Shown: positions 1 to 13,600, counted from the stretch's first letter. The stretch is 64,000 bases of DNA from Congeria kusceri (GCA_027627225.1 CM051025.1:49846181-49910180), one strand, 5' to 3'. Notes: generated by a model from the sequence alone, not told the origin. Numbers and translations are program-made.

Positions 1-780
1 CATTATGAGTTTGGATCTGAAAACGATAGTGACTTATTCACTTTTGTTAATACCATACAAACTGAGTCATTTATTATTGTAATGACTTTTTTTGTAAACA
101 AAATTTTTTAATAACCACTCAAAATCAATGTAATTATGAATTATGTGTATAAAACATACGAAAAAAAAAGTAAAAAAAAAAATGCTTTTGAATGATCTGG
201 ATTAAAGGCATTAAAACAACAACACCAGATCAGTGTTGATCAAATTACCAAAGAACAGAACACGTTGCAGGAACACTTCGTATATACAGGTGCAAATTAT
301 ATCAGCGTCAACGATGGTTTCCTGTGCATGCCTAACTTTGAATAATCCGATGTAATATAAACATTTGTCAGATTAAACGCGCTATGCTAACTGAAGATAC
401 CGATTATTAAAGGCCATAACTTAACGCCCAAAGTGTGTAATCGCTTTAGAACTTTTTGCAGCAGTAGCTTCGCAATATAAATAATTATGGTTCGACTCAT
501 ACCAGAAACGTTCACGAGAATGTGGTTAAGTCGGGAACATATATTACGTTTTTAAAAGAAATATAAGATATACTTGGGCATATAAGACATTAAAAACACA
601 AACAGTGCATTTTGCTGTCAGGTATGTGTATGTTTAGAACTCACCGTCTAAAACGAACTTATTCACATATGTTCGTGTTTTAGAAAAATGTCGTAAAAAG
701 TCTTAAAAGCAAAACCTGAAGAATCTGTAATTATTACAAAAAAAAAATATTTTATAAAGAAAAGCAAACAAAAACTAAAA
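1..780. other. AT-rich intergenic DNA
   Basis: I see no exon with splice signals, no recognisable protein similarity and no clear repeat here beyond short A-runs. Confidence 0.6.
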
Positions 781-783
781 AAT

Positions 784-858
784 TGCCTTCGCCAAGACTC
801 GAACCTACGACCTTCGGAATCAGAAATAAGACGCTCTAGGCACTCAGCCATTCGGCCT
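784..858 (-). pseudogene. tRNA-like sequence, decayed or SINE head
   Basis: On the minus strand this stretch carries a box-A-like motif (TGGCTGAGTGCC) and a box-B-like motif (GGTTCGAGTCT) at tRNA-like spacing. The acceptor arms do not pair well, so it is not a convincing functional tRNA. It may be a tRNA pseudogene or the head of a tRNA-derived SINE. Confidence 0.45.
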
Positions 859-863
859 TTAAA

Positions 864-3580
864 CGACTTTGTTTGTTTTTTTACGCTATATAAGTGATAC
901 ACGTGTTTCAAAATATCGACGAAACGCGTTTATACTTTTATCGATTTCAATTGATGATTATCCATAAACGACACCGTATTTCCAAAACATTTCTTTGTCA
1001 GAAGTGTTATTTCGCATGTTTATATAAAGTGTACTTTTCTTTTCGGAATCAATGACAAAACAATAACATTGTCAATTTGCCAATCTGTGATCACATCGAT
1101 TTAAGTGTTCGAATTTCGCAGGCAATCCTCTGAACGAAAAGACGTTTCCACGAATGTGAATTATATGCCAACCAATCTAGTGTTTTATCCAATCAATGTA
1201 TTCGAATATTGCGTGTTCAACGGTAAACCTATTTTACACAACAGAGCACGTGGTAAAGCTTGTGTTTGTGTTTGTGATTTTTGATAAATGGAACCGTTTA
1301 ACAAAAGCTGGAGTGGAGTTTAAAATGTTAGTTGTTAAACTGGAAGGTCTTTTGTCTTGGATGAATTGTGTAAACAACGAATAGTAGCATAAACTATTCT
1401 ATAAGGGTTTTACTCTAATGCAATCATCCGTTGATAGTATATCTATGTATAATTCTGGGGTATCTCACTGTGATTATTTTGCGTCTTAATACGAATACGC
1501 TCTGTTTAAAAAAAAATCATATATTTTAACCATTGCGTTTAAAAAAGTAATCGCTTTTACGTTAATGGGTAATGTAATACCTGGACACTTTATATACCAT
1601 CATATACGATATGGCGAAATATATAAAACCACCGGATGAATAAAATATGCTCACTGTACGTCCGCGATTACTGAAAACATGATTGTGATTGTCTATGTAG
1701 CATCTTTTAATAACATAATGAAATTAAATGACCAGACAATCCAAGACGTGTTGTGCCTATCGACGATATACATGTATCAACGTGCTAACAATCGCAACAA
1801 GAGTACATGTAAAAATGTTATATCTAACAATGAATGATGTTAGTTGTAACCAGATGATAACACATTCTCATCTTACCTGTTTCACTAGAATGTTCCATAT
1901 AAAAAATAAAACGATAGCCGCAAATGGAATATGAATATCCATGATACATCTGCATTTAATAGGTGTTCTATGCGATTGCACATTAACTTAAAATTTAAAA
2001 CACATTCAGTGGCTGATGTCCCTTCGCAACAGTAAAGGTTAATTTCATAGTTTAACCATCCTAACGCAGCATTTAAATGCACACAAAGCTTCGTGTGTAC
2101 CCTTATGCCACTTCACCTGTAGATAACTAGCTCTTAATCGCTGTACTTTGTCTATTTAAATCTATTTATTTAACCTTGTGTTTCTGCGACCAAAGACATA
2201 TAATCTTTTTAATGTCCAAATTGCACCTCTATTAGATGAACTGCAATTGATTACCCCGTATTATACGCAAACCACTCGACGGACAGAAATAATAGCGTTG
2301 GGATAAGATGCCTGTGAACAGTGGTGTAACTTGTGGTGTGCAATTACCACGACAAGATGCTAAATGGTATCATTTGTATTTGTTGGCCAGTAAACCGAAA
2401 TGGCTGTTGTTGGCGACTAGACCTCTCGTTAAACTGTAAATGAGAGCTCTGAAGAGATACGGTATTAGAAAAAATATGGATTGGGTTGCTAATCGCTAGG
2501 GTCATTCTTTGACGATGTACCGTAGCGATTAGCTTAACAATGTAAATCTTGCTTATGGAATAGAACACCAATTCATAGTATCGTTGATTAATGTACCTCA
2601 CAATTTTGAGCAAGTTTATAATGGTTTCAATACAAACAAGACACAAATTCAACCGCAAAGGTTATCAATTTTACACTTGAAATATGACAACCATATTTAT
2701 TTTTATTTTTTATTTTTTTTTCACTGTAGATGTTTTCTTTAAAGATGGTGTTTAAAACGTATTCATTCATTAAATAGTATATCACATCTGTTACGCTTTA
2801 AGTATTGTATTGCTTGTACTTTCAAATCCTGAAACTGTAATAAATTTGGTAAATTATAAACAAGAAAACTAACAAATACATTTGGCAGATGTACAATATA
2901 GTATATTATCCTACGTTATGAACATAATAAAAAAGGTCCTGCAGACACCATCATAATTATTTCAATGCCAATGAAAATTGCATAATTCTTCCATTTCCAT
3001 TTCTCTTTTTGACAGTGAAATTGTCTTAATAAGGTTATTTCTGCTCATTCCATGAGCCATTTAACACAGAGTTACATACATAAATGTACGAAAAGTGCCT
3101 AACAATATATTTCGTTATTATAAAATGAAGTTCAACATCATGTGTTGCATTGCGAACAACTTCTTCCATTTGAAATTTACTTTGTAACTTTTCATATTGA
3201 TCGTAAATTTTGTCACTAACATTTGTTTGATTGATCATAATAGATTGTTGTTACGCACTTGATTAAGTTGACATTATGCCATGTAATCATGGTTTGAAAT
3301 AAGTTCATAGGCGTAAACTTTTCCAGTTGGCAACTATTGCCATACAAATCCAAACCAATTAAAATATTAATTGTTGCGAACCGCTTCAACGGTGCATTCA
3401 AACATCAAAATGCCTAGTAATTCTTATGCAGTATTGTAATTATAATTGACATATTTGATATTAACATAAAAAACTTGAAGGTGTATTATCAGAAATATAG
3501 TGTCAATATTAATATATTGTAAGCTGTAACCTTTGGAGTCAATGTAGGACCGTATGTCTCTAGTTGCTTAGCCTCATTGT
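864..3580. other. Intergenic DNA without recognisable content
   Basis: Only short chance reading frames occur. None shows a known motif or paired splice sites. Confidence 0.55.
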
Positions 3581-3664
3581 GCGATATCGTATCTTGCACA
3601 TGACGCTTGCGATATCGTATATTGCACATGACGCTTGCGATATCGTATATTGCACATGACGCAG
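3581..3664 (+). repeat. 28-bp minisatellite, three copies
   Basis: A unit beginning GCGATATCGTAT and ending CACATGACGCTT starts at 3581, 3609 and 3637. The copies differ by very few bases, so the array is young. Confidence 0.9.
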
Positions 3665-4664
3665 TGGCTTGTTAAGAAAGCATCATGAGAACAAGTTTAA
3701 ATACTGATGTTAGCATGCATTTTATTCGGTATTGGGTGTATTTATTTATTTTTCTGTGCAGTTTTTTACTTCAACGAAAGACGTTTGCTTTTCTTGATAT
3801 GTGCTAACATTGATATGTATTGGCTGTTAGGATCCGTAGAAACAAGATGGCGATTCGAAACACGAAGAATGCAAAAGAGAAATAGCTGAGTACAAAGACG
3901 TTTATCAAATTACAAATATTATTTACAATATGATAATTATTATCATTATTATTATTTTAGGTGAATGTACAGTGATTTGAAGTTCGTAAGAGACAACGCA
4001 TCGCTAAGTGGAACGAGAAGACTCCTTAATAGAGATTCGCATTGATAATGAATGTGTTAGAACGTAAATAATGAAAACTGCCCATGGTTTTACTGATGAT
4101 AATTAAATAATCATTTATAAACAGTATGCCGACAAAGCGGTTCGAATCAATTTCGAACAAATCAACTGGCATAAAATAATTCCATGGAGACATTCAACCC
4201 ATTGATACAGTCAGTATGTTTGCCAAATTATCTGTAAGCTATGCTAGAAACTAGAGTGCAACTAGAGTGCATTAAATTGCTTTATGCTGGAATAAAAGCA
4301 AGCATCTTTCTATTCTCTGTATTATTTAACATGTATTAATATTTATTGCTTCGAGATAAACCGTAATGCTGAATGTGTTATTTGATGTACCATAAACAGT
4401 CAATAAAAAGTAAAATATTAAACGGTTCACTATTTCCTATTTTAACTTATCTTTAGTATCCCCGTAAGGCTAAGGTGGAATCTTCTGTAAGTAGTTGGTC
4501 AGGTATAATTTGTTTTTATAGCTATCATGTGAAACAAAAACAGTGAATATATAATAACATTATTTGTCTACAATTATTTTTCACAAATATAATTTTCTAA
4601 AGAGGACACAGACACGTTAACTATCTGGATAGAATAGTTAAGACATACATATAATATATATTAT
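3665..4664. other. Intergenic DNA
   Basis: AT-rich, with no supported gene. Short ATT runs occur near 3930-3960. Confidence 0.55.
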
Positions 4665-4665
4665 G

Positions 4666-4911
4666 TGTGCCGTGGGAAACCCGGACTAAATGTATGTGCG
4701 TAAAGCGTCGTCCCGGATTAGCCAGTGCAGTCCGCACAGGCTGATTCGGGACGACACTTTCCGCCTACAATAGATTCTTGTTAAGAAGAGACTTCCATGA
4801 AACAGGAAAATACCATAAAAGCGAAAGGTGCCGTCCTAGATTAGCCTGTGCAGTCCGCGCACGGGAATACACTTTACGCACATGCATTAAGCCCTGGTTT
4901 CCCACGACACG
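4666..4911. mobile_element. Hairpin-rich TIR mini-element D1, copy 1
   Basis: The ends form an inverted repeat (left GCCGTGGGAAACCCGG, right CCCTGGTTTCCCACGACAC). Each half also contains a long hairpin built on GATTAGCC(T/A)GTGCAGTCCGC and its partner. Copies with the same design lie at 23,634-23,890 and 39,831-40,040. The element is non-coding and non-autonomous. The 8-bp-like target duplication at copy 2 suggests hAT-type mobilisation, which is inference. Confidence 0.8.
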
Positions 4912-5920
4912 AATATTGAATACGTTTGACAAATAGCAATCTGTGAGAAGTACTTGTATTAAATGCAAGGATAGAAGAAATATCGCAGAAGGTAAACGCG
5001 TATGTGAATAATAAGGAAAATGTCAGACCGAAACATTTTGTGCTCGTAACATGTTTTTTAATAATCACATACTGTGATTGCGATTCCAAGTAAACGTGCA
5101 TAAACATCACATTGTGAGATTACAATAAAGATAACCATCCAGAGACGTATATGACAAATTTCGGGCAATGCCTTTTCCATTGACGCGTTGGAGATAGTAA
5201 AGGGATGTTATTACTCAGACTGGGTCAATATTACAATTGACATGTTTTGCTGAGAAACATGGTAACCATAATGTCATACTGTTTTATTTTTTGTGACAGT
5301 ACCATATAACTATTGGTTTATAAACTTATTTGTGTGTATGTACCCATGGCCTTTGGTATGAACCTTTTACAAATGACATTTCCAGTTTTTTACCACTAGT
5401 ACTTTAAGCCAAAGCTAATGTTAAATGATTCATTTCCTTTCATACGTGTAGCGTTGCTCTTTTGTGTAAATAAGGTCAAAATTAAATCTCGGTAATTAAT
5501 ATATGTTTTACTTTTGTATCACAGAACCGCAATTTCAATAACATATAACTCGTGGTTACCAATAGCAATATAGCACAAGCATTCTGATCTTGATACGCTC
5601 GCTTGCCAATGTTCACAATCATCAACTGCAATCGGAATGAGTCGTACTTACAGTTGTAATGCTCGTTTATCATAATAAGAACATTCGCATTAATAAACGT
5701 GTATTTTAGTCACAAGTTGGTGTCAAACATCATTAGTGTCAAACAAACTTCACCAAAATAGTATTCGAGCAGAATTTAGTGTTTTTTATTAAGCTCTATA
5801 GTATTTTAACAAAGTTTGTTGAAAATGTATTTAGATAACAAAAGTGATATATATGTATAGTTTTTATAAGAATCTAAAACGAAGATTCAGTTTTCTATAT
5901 TAAACAGAGATCTAATTAAA
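4912..5920. other. Intergenic DNA
   Basis: No exon, RNA gene or repeat could be supported. Confidence 0.5.
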
Positions 5921-5924
5921 ATCG

Positions 5925-7328
5925 AACATATACTGTCATAGCATGAATACAATTTGCTTAACCATGATAGTTTTATTTTCTTAGAGTATGCATATATATA
6001 TCTACCATATTTAAACCACCATTTTCATATTTTTGTACAAGAATTGAACTTCGTATTTTGTAAGGTTTATCATCCCATACAAAGTCAAACATAAGTTTAT
6101 TTATTTTATCAAGGATGTCCCTTTTAGGTGTTGTATCGCAAAGAAACAGTGAGAAAACAGTGGAAGTATTATAGACTTTATAACAGTAATTCTACCAATT
6201 GGGGTAAGTAATCATTTTTTCCACATATTGATAAGATTAATAGCTTTATTCATTTTTTCAGAACAATTAAGATCTATCATACTTTGTAAGTTGACATCAA
6301 AAATGATTCCTAATAACTTGAATCTCGTTACACCCCATGTTAGTTTGTATTTAGTCTTTATTGATCTTGAGCTGTATTTCAGTGCTCCAATCCAAATAAC
6401 ATTAGTTTTATCAAAATTCACTTTCAGGCCAGAGAATAAAGAGAACTCATGAAGCATGTCAAGAGCACAGTTTAACGAATTTTCAGAACCATCTAACAGA
6501 AGTGAAGTATCGTCAGCAAATTGGGAAATTTTGTATTCAATACCATTGATAGTGATGCCTTTGATATCTGAACAGTGTTTAATCTTTTAGGCTAATAGTT
6601 CCGCACATAAAATAAATATGTAAGGTGAAATGGGGTCTCCCTGTCTACAGCCGCGGCCTATTGAAAAACTCTCAGATAAAAATCCATTTAATTGGACCAT
6701 TGTTTGTGTATTTTGTAGGAAGATTGAAATCCAACGTTAAAACTAGGTCCAAAATTAAAAAAAGCTTAAAGTGTGTTCAATGCAGTGGAAGGATAGTGTG
6801 TCGAATGCTTTTTCGAAGTCAATTAGCATAATAAGACCAGGTATTTCATTATTTTCAGCATAGTTCATAATGTCATATAGTAGTCTTGTGTTCTCCCCAA
6901 TATATCGCCCGGGAACAAAGCCAGTTTGATCTTTTGAGATAAGCGTTGGTAAGTATGATTTCAGTCTATTTGCTATTGTTCCAGTTGCTAATTTGTGAAC
7001 AGTGTTAAGTAAAGTAATAGGTCTCCAGTTTTTAAGAAAGTGTTTTGGCTTGTTATCCTTTGGTAAACAAATAATTATACCTTGTTTTTGAGTCACAGAA
7101 AAACTATTGGTTATATAGGCAAAGTTAATGCTCCTCAAAACAAATCTTCCAATTTTATTCCAGAACATTTTAAAAAAATTGGTTGTAAAAGCATCAGATC
7201 CAGGGCTTTGGTCGTTTTTAATTTTTCTCAGAGTATTAGATAACTCTTCGTATGTTAATAGACCTTCCATGTCATTAGATTGTTCAGTGGTCAATTTATT
7301 TATATTAATATGTTTTAAATCATTAAAA
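5925..7328 (-). pseudogene. LINE ORF2 reverse transcriptase, inverted fragment
   Basis: Read on the minus strand, this encodes the reverse transcriptase core in order: SPGSDAF (fingers), PKDNKPKHFLKNWRPITLL, motif A IDFEKAFDTL, a GCRQGDPIS-type motif B, the catalytic FADD motif, and the thumb region through FDFVWDD and GGLNMVD. At least two frame breaks separate the readable blocks (6755-7294 and 6212-6457 are the largest). Every block aligns in order with the plus-strand copy at 18.1-19.4 kb, so this is one inverted segment rather than a separate gene. It cannot make active enzyme. Confidence 0.85.
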
Positions 7329-9245
7329 CTTGTTTTATAATTGCAAGTTTAAGATTGGTAAGGAACCATTTTTTCTTAAGGATTTGTACGACAGGGGTGT
7401 CAGATTCGTTAGAGACATAGTAATCGATTCAAACTCATTTTTAAGCAAAGCACAAATTGAACTTCTTACTGGTAAAACGATGAACTTTATTCATTATAAA
7501 GGCCTTATACATTCAGTGAGGAAATTTATTAAGTCATTAAACCTACATTTTAGTACCACAGATGTTTCGGTACAGACACTTCTACCCTGTCATGCTATGC
7601 CAAATATTTTGTATGTTATGAAAGTCAATCTAGATCAATATATGATTGTTTTATTGAAAATGACATAGAACCAATCTGTAAAAACAAATGGGCAATGTTT
7701 GCTATTGCCGATGAGGAATGGAACTATATTTTTAAAAACATTTTCTACATAACAAGAGATAGTTATTTACAATGGTTTCAATTTAGGATTATTCACCAAA
7801 TATTAGGCACAAATTCCTTAATGAGTGTGCTGCACTCGGCAGTTAACTATGCCCTTTTTACTTGGCTTTCAGTGTCACGGTCATCTTTGGGGGGTTAAGA
7901 CACAAGGCAACACACGCGTCTTAATAGTATTCTTCGCTTCATTAATGGAATGTCGTCAACAGGTGTTAAAGACGAAGTTATTGGTTGTTAAATGATGTTG
8001 AATTGAAGACGATTATCAAGACGTTGTCATTAGACGACTATAAAGACGGTTATCTGAAAGTAACAATGTTACCTAAACATAGCATATCATTCAATCAAAC
8101 GCGTGCATTATATTAAAAAATACATGATTTAACAAAGGTCATAAATGTCAATATACAAACAATATCTTATGAATACATATACATTCATACCGATCACATA
8201 TATCGAAGCAATCAAGTGACATATAAAATTATGTGTGGTTTTCCTGCCCTTTACCAAAAAATGTAAACTTAACTGAGTATCAAAAAATGTACTAAGAAAA
8301 TATTAGGAAATACTATCAATAAAGAACAATTATTTCTCTCATAAAAAACTGACAATTATGAGATACCAAAGAAAATATATTACTTACTGCATATTCCTAT
8401 CTGTAGTCCCCAAACGAATGACAAACAGTTGTGCCAGACCCACTAGTTTCAGAGTCTAAACTAGCACATGAGTGACCAACCTACTGATTTTAAGGTTTCG
8501 GGTACACTGAAGAGTTGGGCGACTTACAAGAGAAAATTCAAATAATTAATATGCATAATTATTAGGCCTGACCAATCGAATTTCAAGAATGGCCCCTAAA
8601 CATCTGATCTAATTATAACTGTTGCCATATTTGGAGCATCCATGCTCACCTTGGAATGGCCTGTCTGTTGTTTATTTTAACAACAACAGAGACACTAGCA
8701 GAGGGTATAGCTCGGTCGAACTGTCATTTTTATCATTTTTAATTATAAATTATTGTCTTAGCAGACAAAGAAAACCAACACAAGAAGCCCACTCATATCT
8801 CCTCACATGGCATGTGGTTTCTGCCAATCTTAGTCTCTCACAATGAGTAAAATGAAATTAATCAGTAATAGTACATGTACATTTTGCACTGAGCATGAAG
8901 AAACAATACTTCATCTATTCTGGAATTGTGAAAAAATCGAAAACTTAATAAAAGATATAAACGAAGATCTGGTACACAACTTAAACATAATAGATATTAT
9001 AAATTGTAAGACTCTTATTTTTGGAAATACTAAACCAGGAAAAGACAATGTTGATATGTTATGCCTTGAAGTAAAATGATACATTTTTGCTTGTAGAAGA
9101 AATAAGATAATACCAAATTATAATGGTTTAGTAGAAAGTTTAGCATGGGCTTATAATATATATAGTAATATTAAACTATCAGAAATAGAAAAGGAAAGAT
9201 GGTCAGTAATAGGAGAAATCGTAAACATCAACAATACTGTATTAT
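7328..9245 (+). pseudogene. LINE ORF2 C-terminal part with zinc-binding RT domain
   Basis: The readable blocks start with LFYNCKFKIG and LYDRGVRFVRDIV, continue with WFQFRIIHQILGTNSL at about 7770-7820, and resume after an insertion with the zinc-finger-like CTFCTEHEETILHLFWNC at about 8878-8930. The same blocks occur in the same order at 19.65-20.26 kb. One frameshift lies near 7665. The reading frame is cut at 7825 by the 1,017-bp insert and continues in frame from 8843-8847 onward. Confidence 0.8.
7826..8842. mobile_element. Probable solo LTR inside LINE copy A
   Basis: The insert begins TGTG and ends CACA and is flanked by ATGAG on both sides (7821-7825 and 8843-8847). Deleting the insert plus one ATGAG joins the LINE codons in frame (NSLMSKMKL). 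TG...CA ends with a 5-bp target duplication are hallmarks of an LTR. With 1,017 bp and no retroelement protein similarity, a solo LTR left by recombination is the best explanation. I did not identify the parent family. Confidence 0.7.
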
Positions 9246-9492
9246 AATCGTTACTATGAAAATTGCGATTTGTGCATAAAAAGAAATACATTTTAAATGC
9301 ATTGTGTTTAGTACATATCACATGTATGACATTAGACTCTGTGCAACCTGACTTTTTTTTTCTTCTTCGTGTTTTTTGTATAGTTCTTAAGATTGCAACA
9401 TATATTTACATCGAGTGCGGTTTTGCGCACATCACTGTATAATAATGTAATATGATATATGTAAAATGCACGTGTGTATATGATATGTATAC

Positions 9493-9534
9493 GAATAAAG
9501 ACGTTGTAATAAAAAAAAAAAAAAAAAAAAAAAA
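9493..9534 (+). other. LINE polyadenylation signal and A-tract
   Basis: AATAAA at 9493-9498 is followed by a run of about 24 A ending near 9534, marking the 3' end of the retrotransposed copy. Confidence 0.8.
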
Positions 9535-10520
9535 GATTCAGTTTTAACTTACCGGTATATCTATGAACATGGTACAAATTTAAAAAGCAAAGTGCATGCA
9601 AAATTTATCACGAACATTAGTTTAAGGTCGTTGTCTTTAATCACAAAATATATTAATAAAACAACAGTTGACGCCATTGGAATTGCTGATATATGTGCCA
9701 GTCTGCTGGATACGTGTTTCATTTATTTTCATTATATCGTTTTATAGCATTTACTTTATTTATTGTCGCATTTGTTTCTTTCAGCATTTAAACATTATTA
9801 TGCTGCCATTTTTTACCAAATGCCTAATGTTTAATATTAAGAAATTATTGTTTTACTTACATTATCGCTTTAAATAAGATAATATATCCTTTACTTCATA
9901 CAGATAACGCGGTATGAACATGTTGAGAAACAAGTGTTGAAAGAAAGCATTTGTCTCAATCTAGAATGGAACGGTGAAGTAAACATTTGCACAATATGGA
10001 GATAAACAAATACAAGAAAATATAAACAAACTTTGGGAAAGCTGAAATCAGCATAATTGAAACAATGACGTTAAAAACCGCAAAAAATACTTGACATAAA
10101 ACAGAGTAAACAACTTTAAACACCTGCAATGTTTTCGAAATGCGAGAACTAAATAATCTGATTATCATCCTTACGCTATCGACAATCTGGTACGTAAACT
10201 TAAACTGGAAACGTAAAGTGTGATTAATTTTATATTAAGTTATTAAAATATTGTATGTAGTTAGATAAAACAAATAATTTTACCTGTATTGTACGAGGTC
10301 GCAGTTCGTATAATTTTCAAGAATATTGTGTAATACGATTGTCGTCGTCAATGGAAACATAGGAAGAGAAGTAATATGTTTTTCATATACCATTACATGT
10401 TTGGGCCAGAAGTTATTTGTTAAATTGAGATTTTGCCGTCGAATACTTTTATGCAACAAGATGAGACCCAAACGCATCAATGCAAGACCATTCTTCATTT
10501 TAACAGCATGCAATACTAAG
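9535..10520. other. Intergenic DNA
   Basis: AT-rich. No supported gene or repeat. Confidence 0.5.
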
Positions 10521-10662
10521 AACTTATTAAACGGTAAAGCTGTGCCGGAAGTGGTTATTGGCACGATAAACCTGTATTAGCACGAGCGCTTTAGCCCGAA
10601 TGCTAATACAGGTTTGGTGTACCAATAACCCCTTCCTGCACGCCTTTGTCGTTTAATGAGTT
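10521..10662. repeat. Foldback element with about 60-bp arms
   Basis: The left arm, from about 10,523 to 10,582, reads through GGTTATTGGCACGATAAACC and TGTATTAGCA. It is matched as reverse complement from about 10,600 to 10,660 with a few mismatches, leaving a short loop. This is a cruciform-prone foldback or a remnant of a TIR mini-element. Confidence 0.75.
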
Positions 10663-13600
10663 GTTTATTATATACAATTGCTATTTTCTTTTGAAAAACA
10701 TAAACAAACTCGTGTGGCTCAATTTTTCCAGAATTACACAGCATAAAAATAAAATACACCTGACCTCTACTCACCGTAGTTTTTCATCGAAAAACGGGGT
10801 CATTCTTTGTGGATAGACTTTGTTTGAACAAGCAACAAGAAACGGTATACTGTATTCATCAAATAAATAACCCGTTACGTAAATTTCCGTTGAAAAGGAA
10901 TATAACTGAACGAAGATATCCAATTTACTACATCTAAAACATTTATTTTGGCCACTTTGTTCTCCACCCACAACTATCCAGGTATCCACGTAGTCTACAT
11001 TCTACTTCAACGTTCAATTGAAATGGGATTAATCTCACCGGTTCCATTCGAGGCATATATCATTCAATACACTTTTTGATATAAATCTTAGATCTATTGG
11101 CATAATCCAACAGGAGAATAACACGTCATGCAGCTTTACCAACAAGCATCATCACATCTTTTATATCACGTAGATTTAGAGACTTTATTGGATGCAAAAA
11201 TTAGTTAGCCTTTTAACATATATAATGTAAAAGATCATATGAATGGCTTAACACTGTCAAACTTTTCTTCCTTGTTATGCTCATAGTTACACAAACACGT
11301 TTTTACAATATATACTTTTTTGAATGTAACAAATACATCTTGGCCTGCGAGCTGCCGTGTTGGCATGGAATACGCACCTCATGCAGATATCATAATCTTA
11401 TGCATGTGTCACCAACAGGAAGATGGGCATGCGTTGAGAAATAACAATGTGCATGATGTAAATACAGAACTATTCTATGTTGGCCGAATCGTATATAGGC
11501 TGCATTCATTGTTTACTGGTCTATATTATTTACATACATTTGTCTTCTTGTTAACAGCTACGTAACATTTAGAGCATTTCTATAAAATGTGTTACAAACT
11601 AAAAGAAGGCGTTACTTGTTTTACGACAAAGTTTTTTAGTTTGTTTTTTTTAATTAAGAAAATCAATTAAAATTTGCTTAATTATTTCATTGTATAGTTG
11701 ATATAAATACTGCAAATCCGTAAGTTTAAATCTATTAATTAAGTACCCATTATAATACCAAAATGGGCCTTAACAATAACAATCTGTGTCATTTTTTGTT
11801 TATTTACATATGTCTACCTTATTATTTCGGTGACAAGTTGTGTTTGTAGCTAGAATGCAACAATGCATTACTCAATATACTACCGGGACCCTGATTCATT
11901 CTAATATATTTTGAGCTAGCTGTGACACTGGCGTGAAGCCTGAACGTTAGTTTTCAAAATAACCGTTCACTGTAAAACAGTATTGTAGAAATACGACTGC
12001 TTTCACAGACAGATATTCAGCAAACATGCACGACCCCATAAACAAAGCAGTGGAAACTAATGGTTCTGCTAAGATAAATCTATGACGAAATTTCAGAAGT
12101 AATGTATTATGTGTACCCTTGAAGAAAGCAAAATGTCCACCCCAGTCATTAAGAAGATAAAAGCAGCACACGAATTGATAGGAAGACACATGTCGATTGT
12201 TTGTACAGTTTCTTTACGCTAGGCAAGTTATTGAAGTTAATGTACATGTTATTGTAATTATTTAGTATTCAAGCGCTGTATTTACGACAACGTATTGTAA
12301 ACAACTAAACATGTATGGCGAGTTTTAATCAAAAACGGTCGCAAAGTAAACCCTCGAAGAACTTCAATATGCCTTAAACGGATGGATTCATTCAAAAACA
12401 TATCCATGTATTATATATAAAGTTTGCATCTCTAATATAATCAATATTGGTAATGTAACCATCAATTCGTGTGTCTTCTACTGTATACGTTTTATTAAAT
12501 AGTATGTACGTACAAAACACGATAACATCAAATTTAAGATAAATATATTTTGTATGCTTTGTTTTGTTTTTATATGATATATCAACATAATTATTCTGTA
12601 GATTCTAAAACAAATTGTCTGCAAAAAAAAATCACACTAGATTTTACTCGCCATTTTAAGGTCATAGCATATCATCGTGCCAATCAATTATGAAGGACTT
12701 AGTCAAGATTGTATTATTTCTAAACTTATTAGTACTCGATCAATCTTAGCAAGATACAAACACTTCAGTTTACCACCGTGCTATCTTAAAGTGCAACGGA
12801 AATTGCCTGGAAATCTGGTGTGTTCCTGCATTGGATTTTATATCAAAATACAATTTGTTTCATATCAGGCCCCTTACTATATGATGCCAAATCATACCAG
12901 CTTTGTTAATCCGGGAATACGCTTTAGAATAATATACTGCATTGCTAAAATAAAAGTAAATTGGAACTGTAAAGGTTCGGTAATAAATTAACCTTAATTA
13001 CTTATTAGATAATTTAGGTCATTGTTTTGAATGAAGAAAACAACATAATAATTTAAGATTATATCAAGTACCAACTACTTCTGTCTCTCAGTGTATGACT
13101 CAACATTGACCTATACATTTAGGAGGCTGCAAAATGAAAACCCAAGGCGCATGACCCATCTGTTCAAAATGCATGTTTAATGCAAGGCGTCTACATGGTT
13201 ACTTTCATTTTCATCTAAACCGTTGAGGTTCTTATGGACAGAACCGACTTTGTAGTAGGCGAGGCACCTTTAACCGTTTAATAAAATTATTTTTTAATGA
13301 CTAGTACATGTACAAGAATTTGTATCGTAGTTTTACGTTTACTCGTATTAATAAACAACATTGTAATTTACTTCCACATCATCAAGATAATAACAATTGT
13401 TAAGTCAAAATGTATGAATTTATAGTTACATGTATGTTGTTTAACTATTGGCCATTGAGATTGTAATACATTGAGTGACATAGGGGGTAGAAACAGAGAC
13501 AAAAAGAAGAGAAAACGCTCGACTAGAATACATTTCTTTGCGATCACAATAAAATAAGACATCTTAGCGATCAGAAATTCCCCCAATGCACAGTCACTAC

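Larger units (their letters stand above)
5925..9534 (+). mobile_element. L1-like LINE copy A, 5'-inverted, 5'-truncated, with LTR insertion
   Basis: The 3' part of an L1/Tx1-like ORF2 runs on the plus strand from about 7328 to a polyadenylation signal and A-tract at 9493-9534. The preceding part of the same ORF lies on the minus strand at about 5925-7328. The order (inverted internal segment, then 3' segment, then poly-A) is what twin priming during LINE integration produces. Compared with the collinear copy at 17.65-20.7 kb, roughly 0.2 kb is missing at the junction. The endonuclease region is absent, and a solo-LTR-like element splits the 3' part. The element is dead. Confidence 0.85.

Noticed and set aside
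784..858. Functional tRNA gene
   Set aside because: Boxes A and B are present but the acceptor stem does not pair, so it is annotated as tRNA-like only.
5925..7328. Separate minus-strand LINE insertion
   Set aside because: No poly-A tail or end of its own, and its content directly precedes the plus-strand fragment in ORF2 order. A single twin-primed insertion is simpler.
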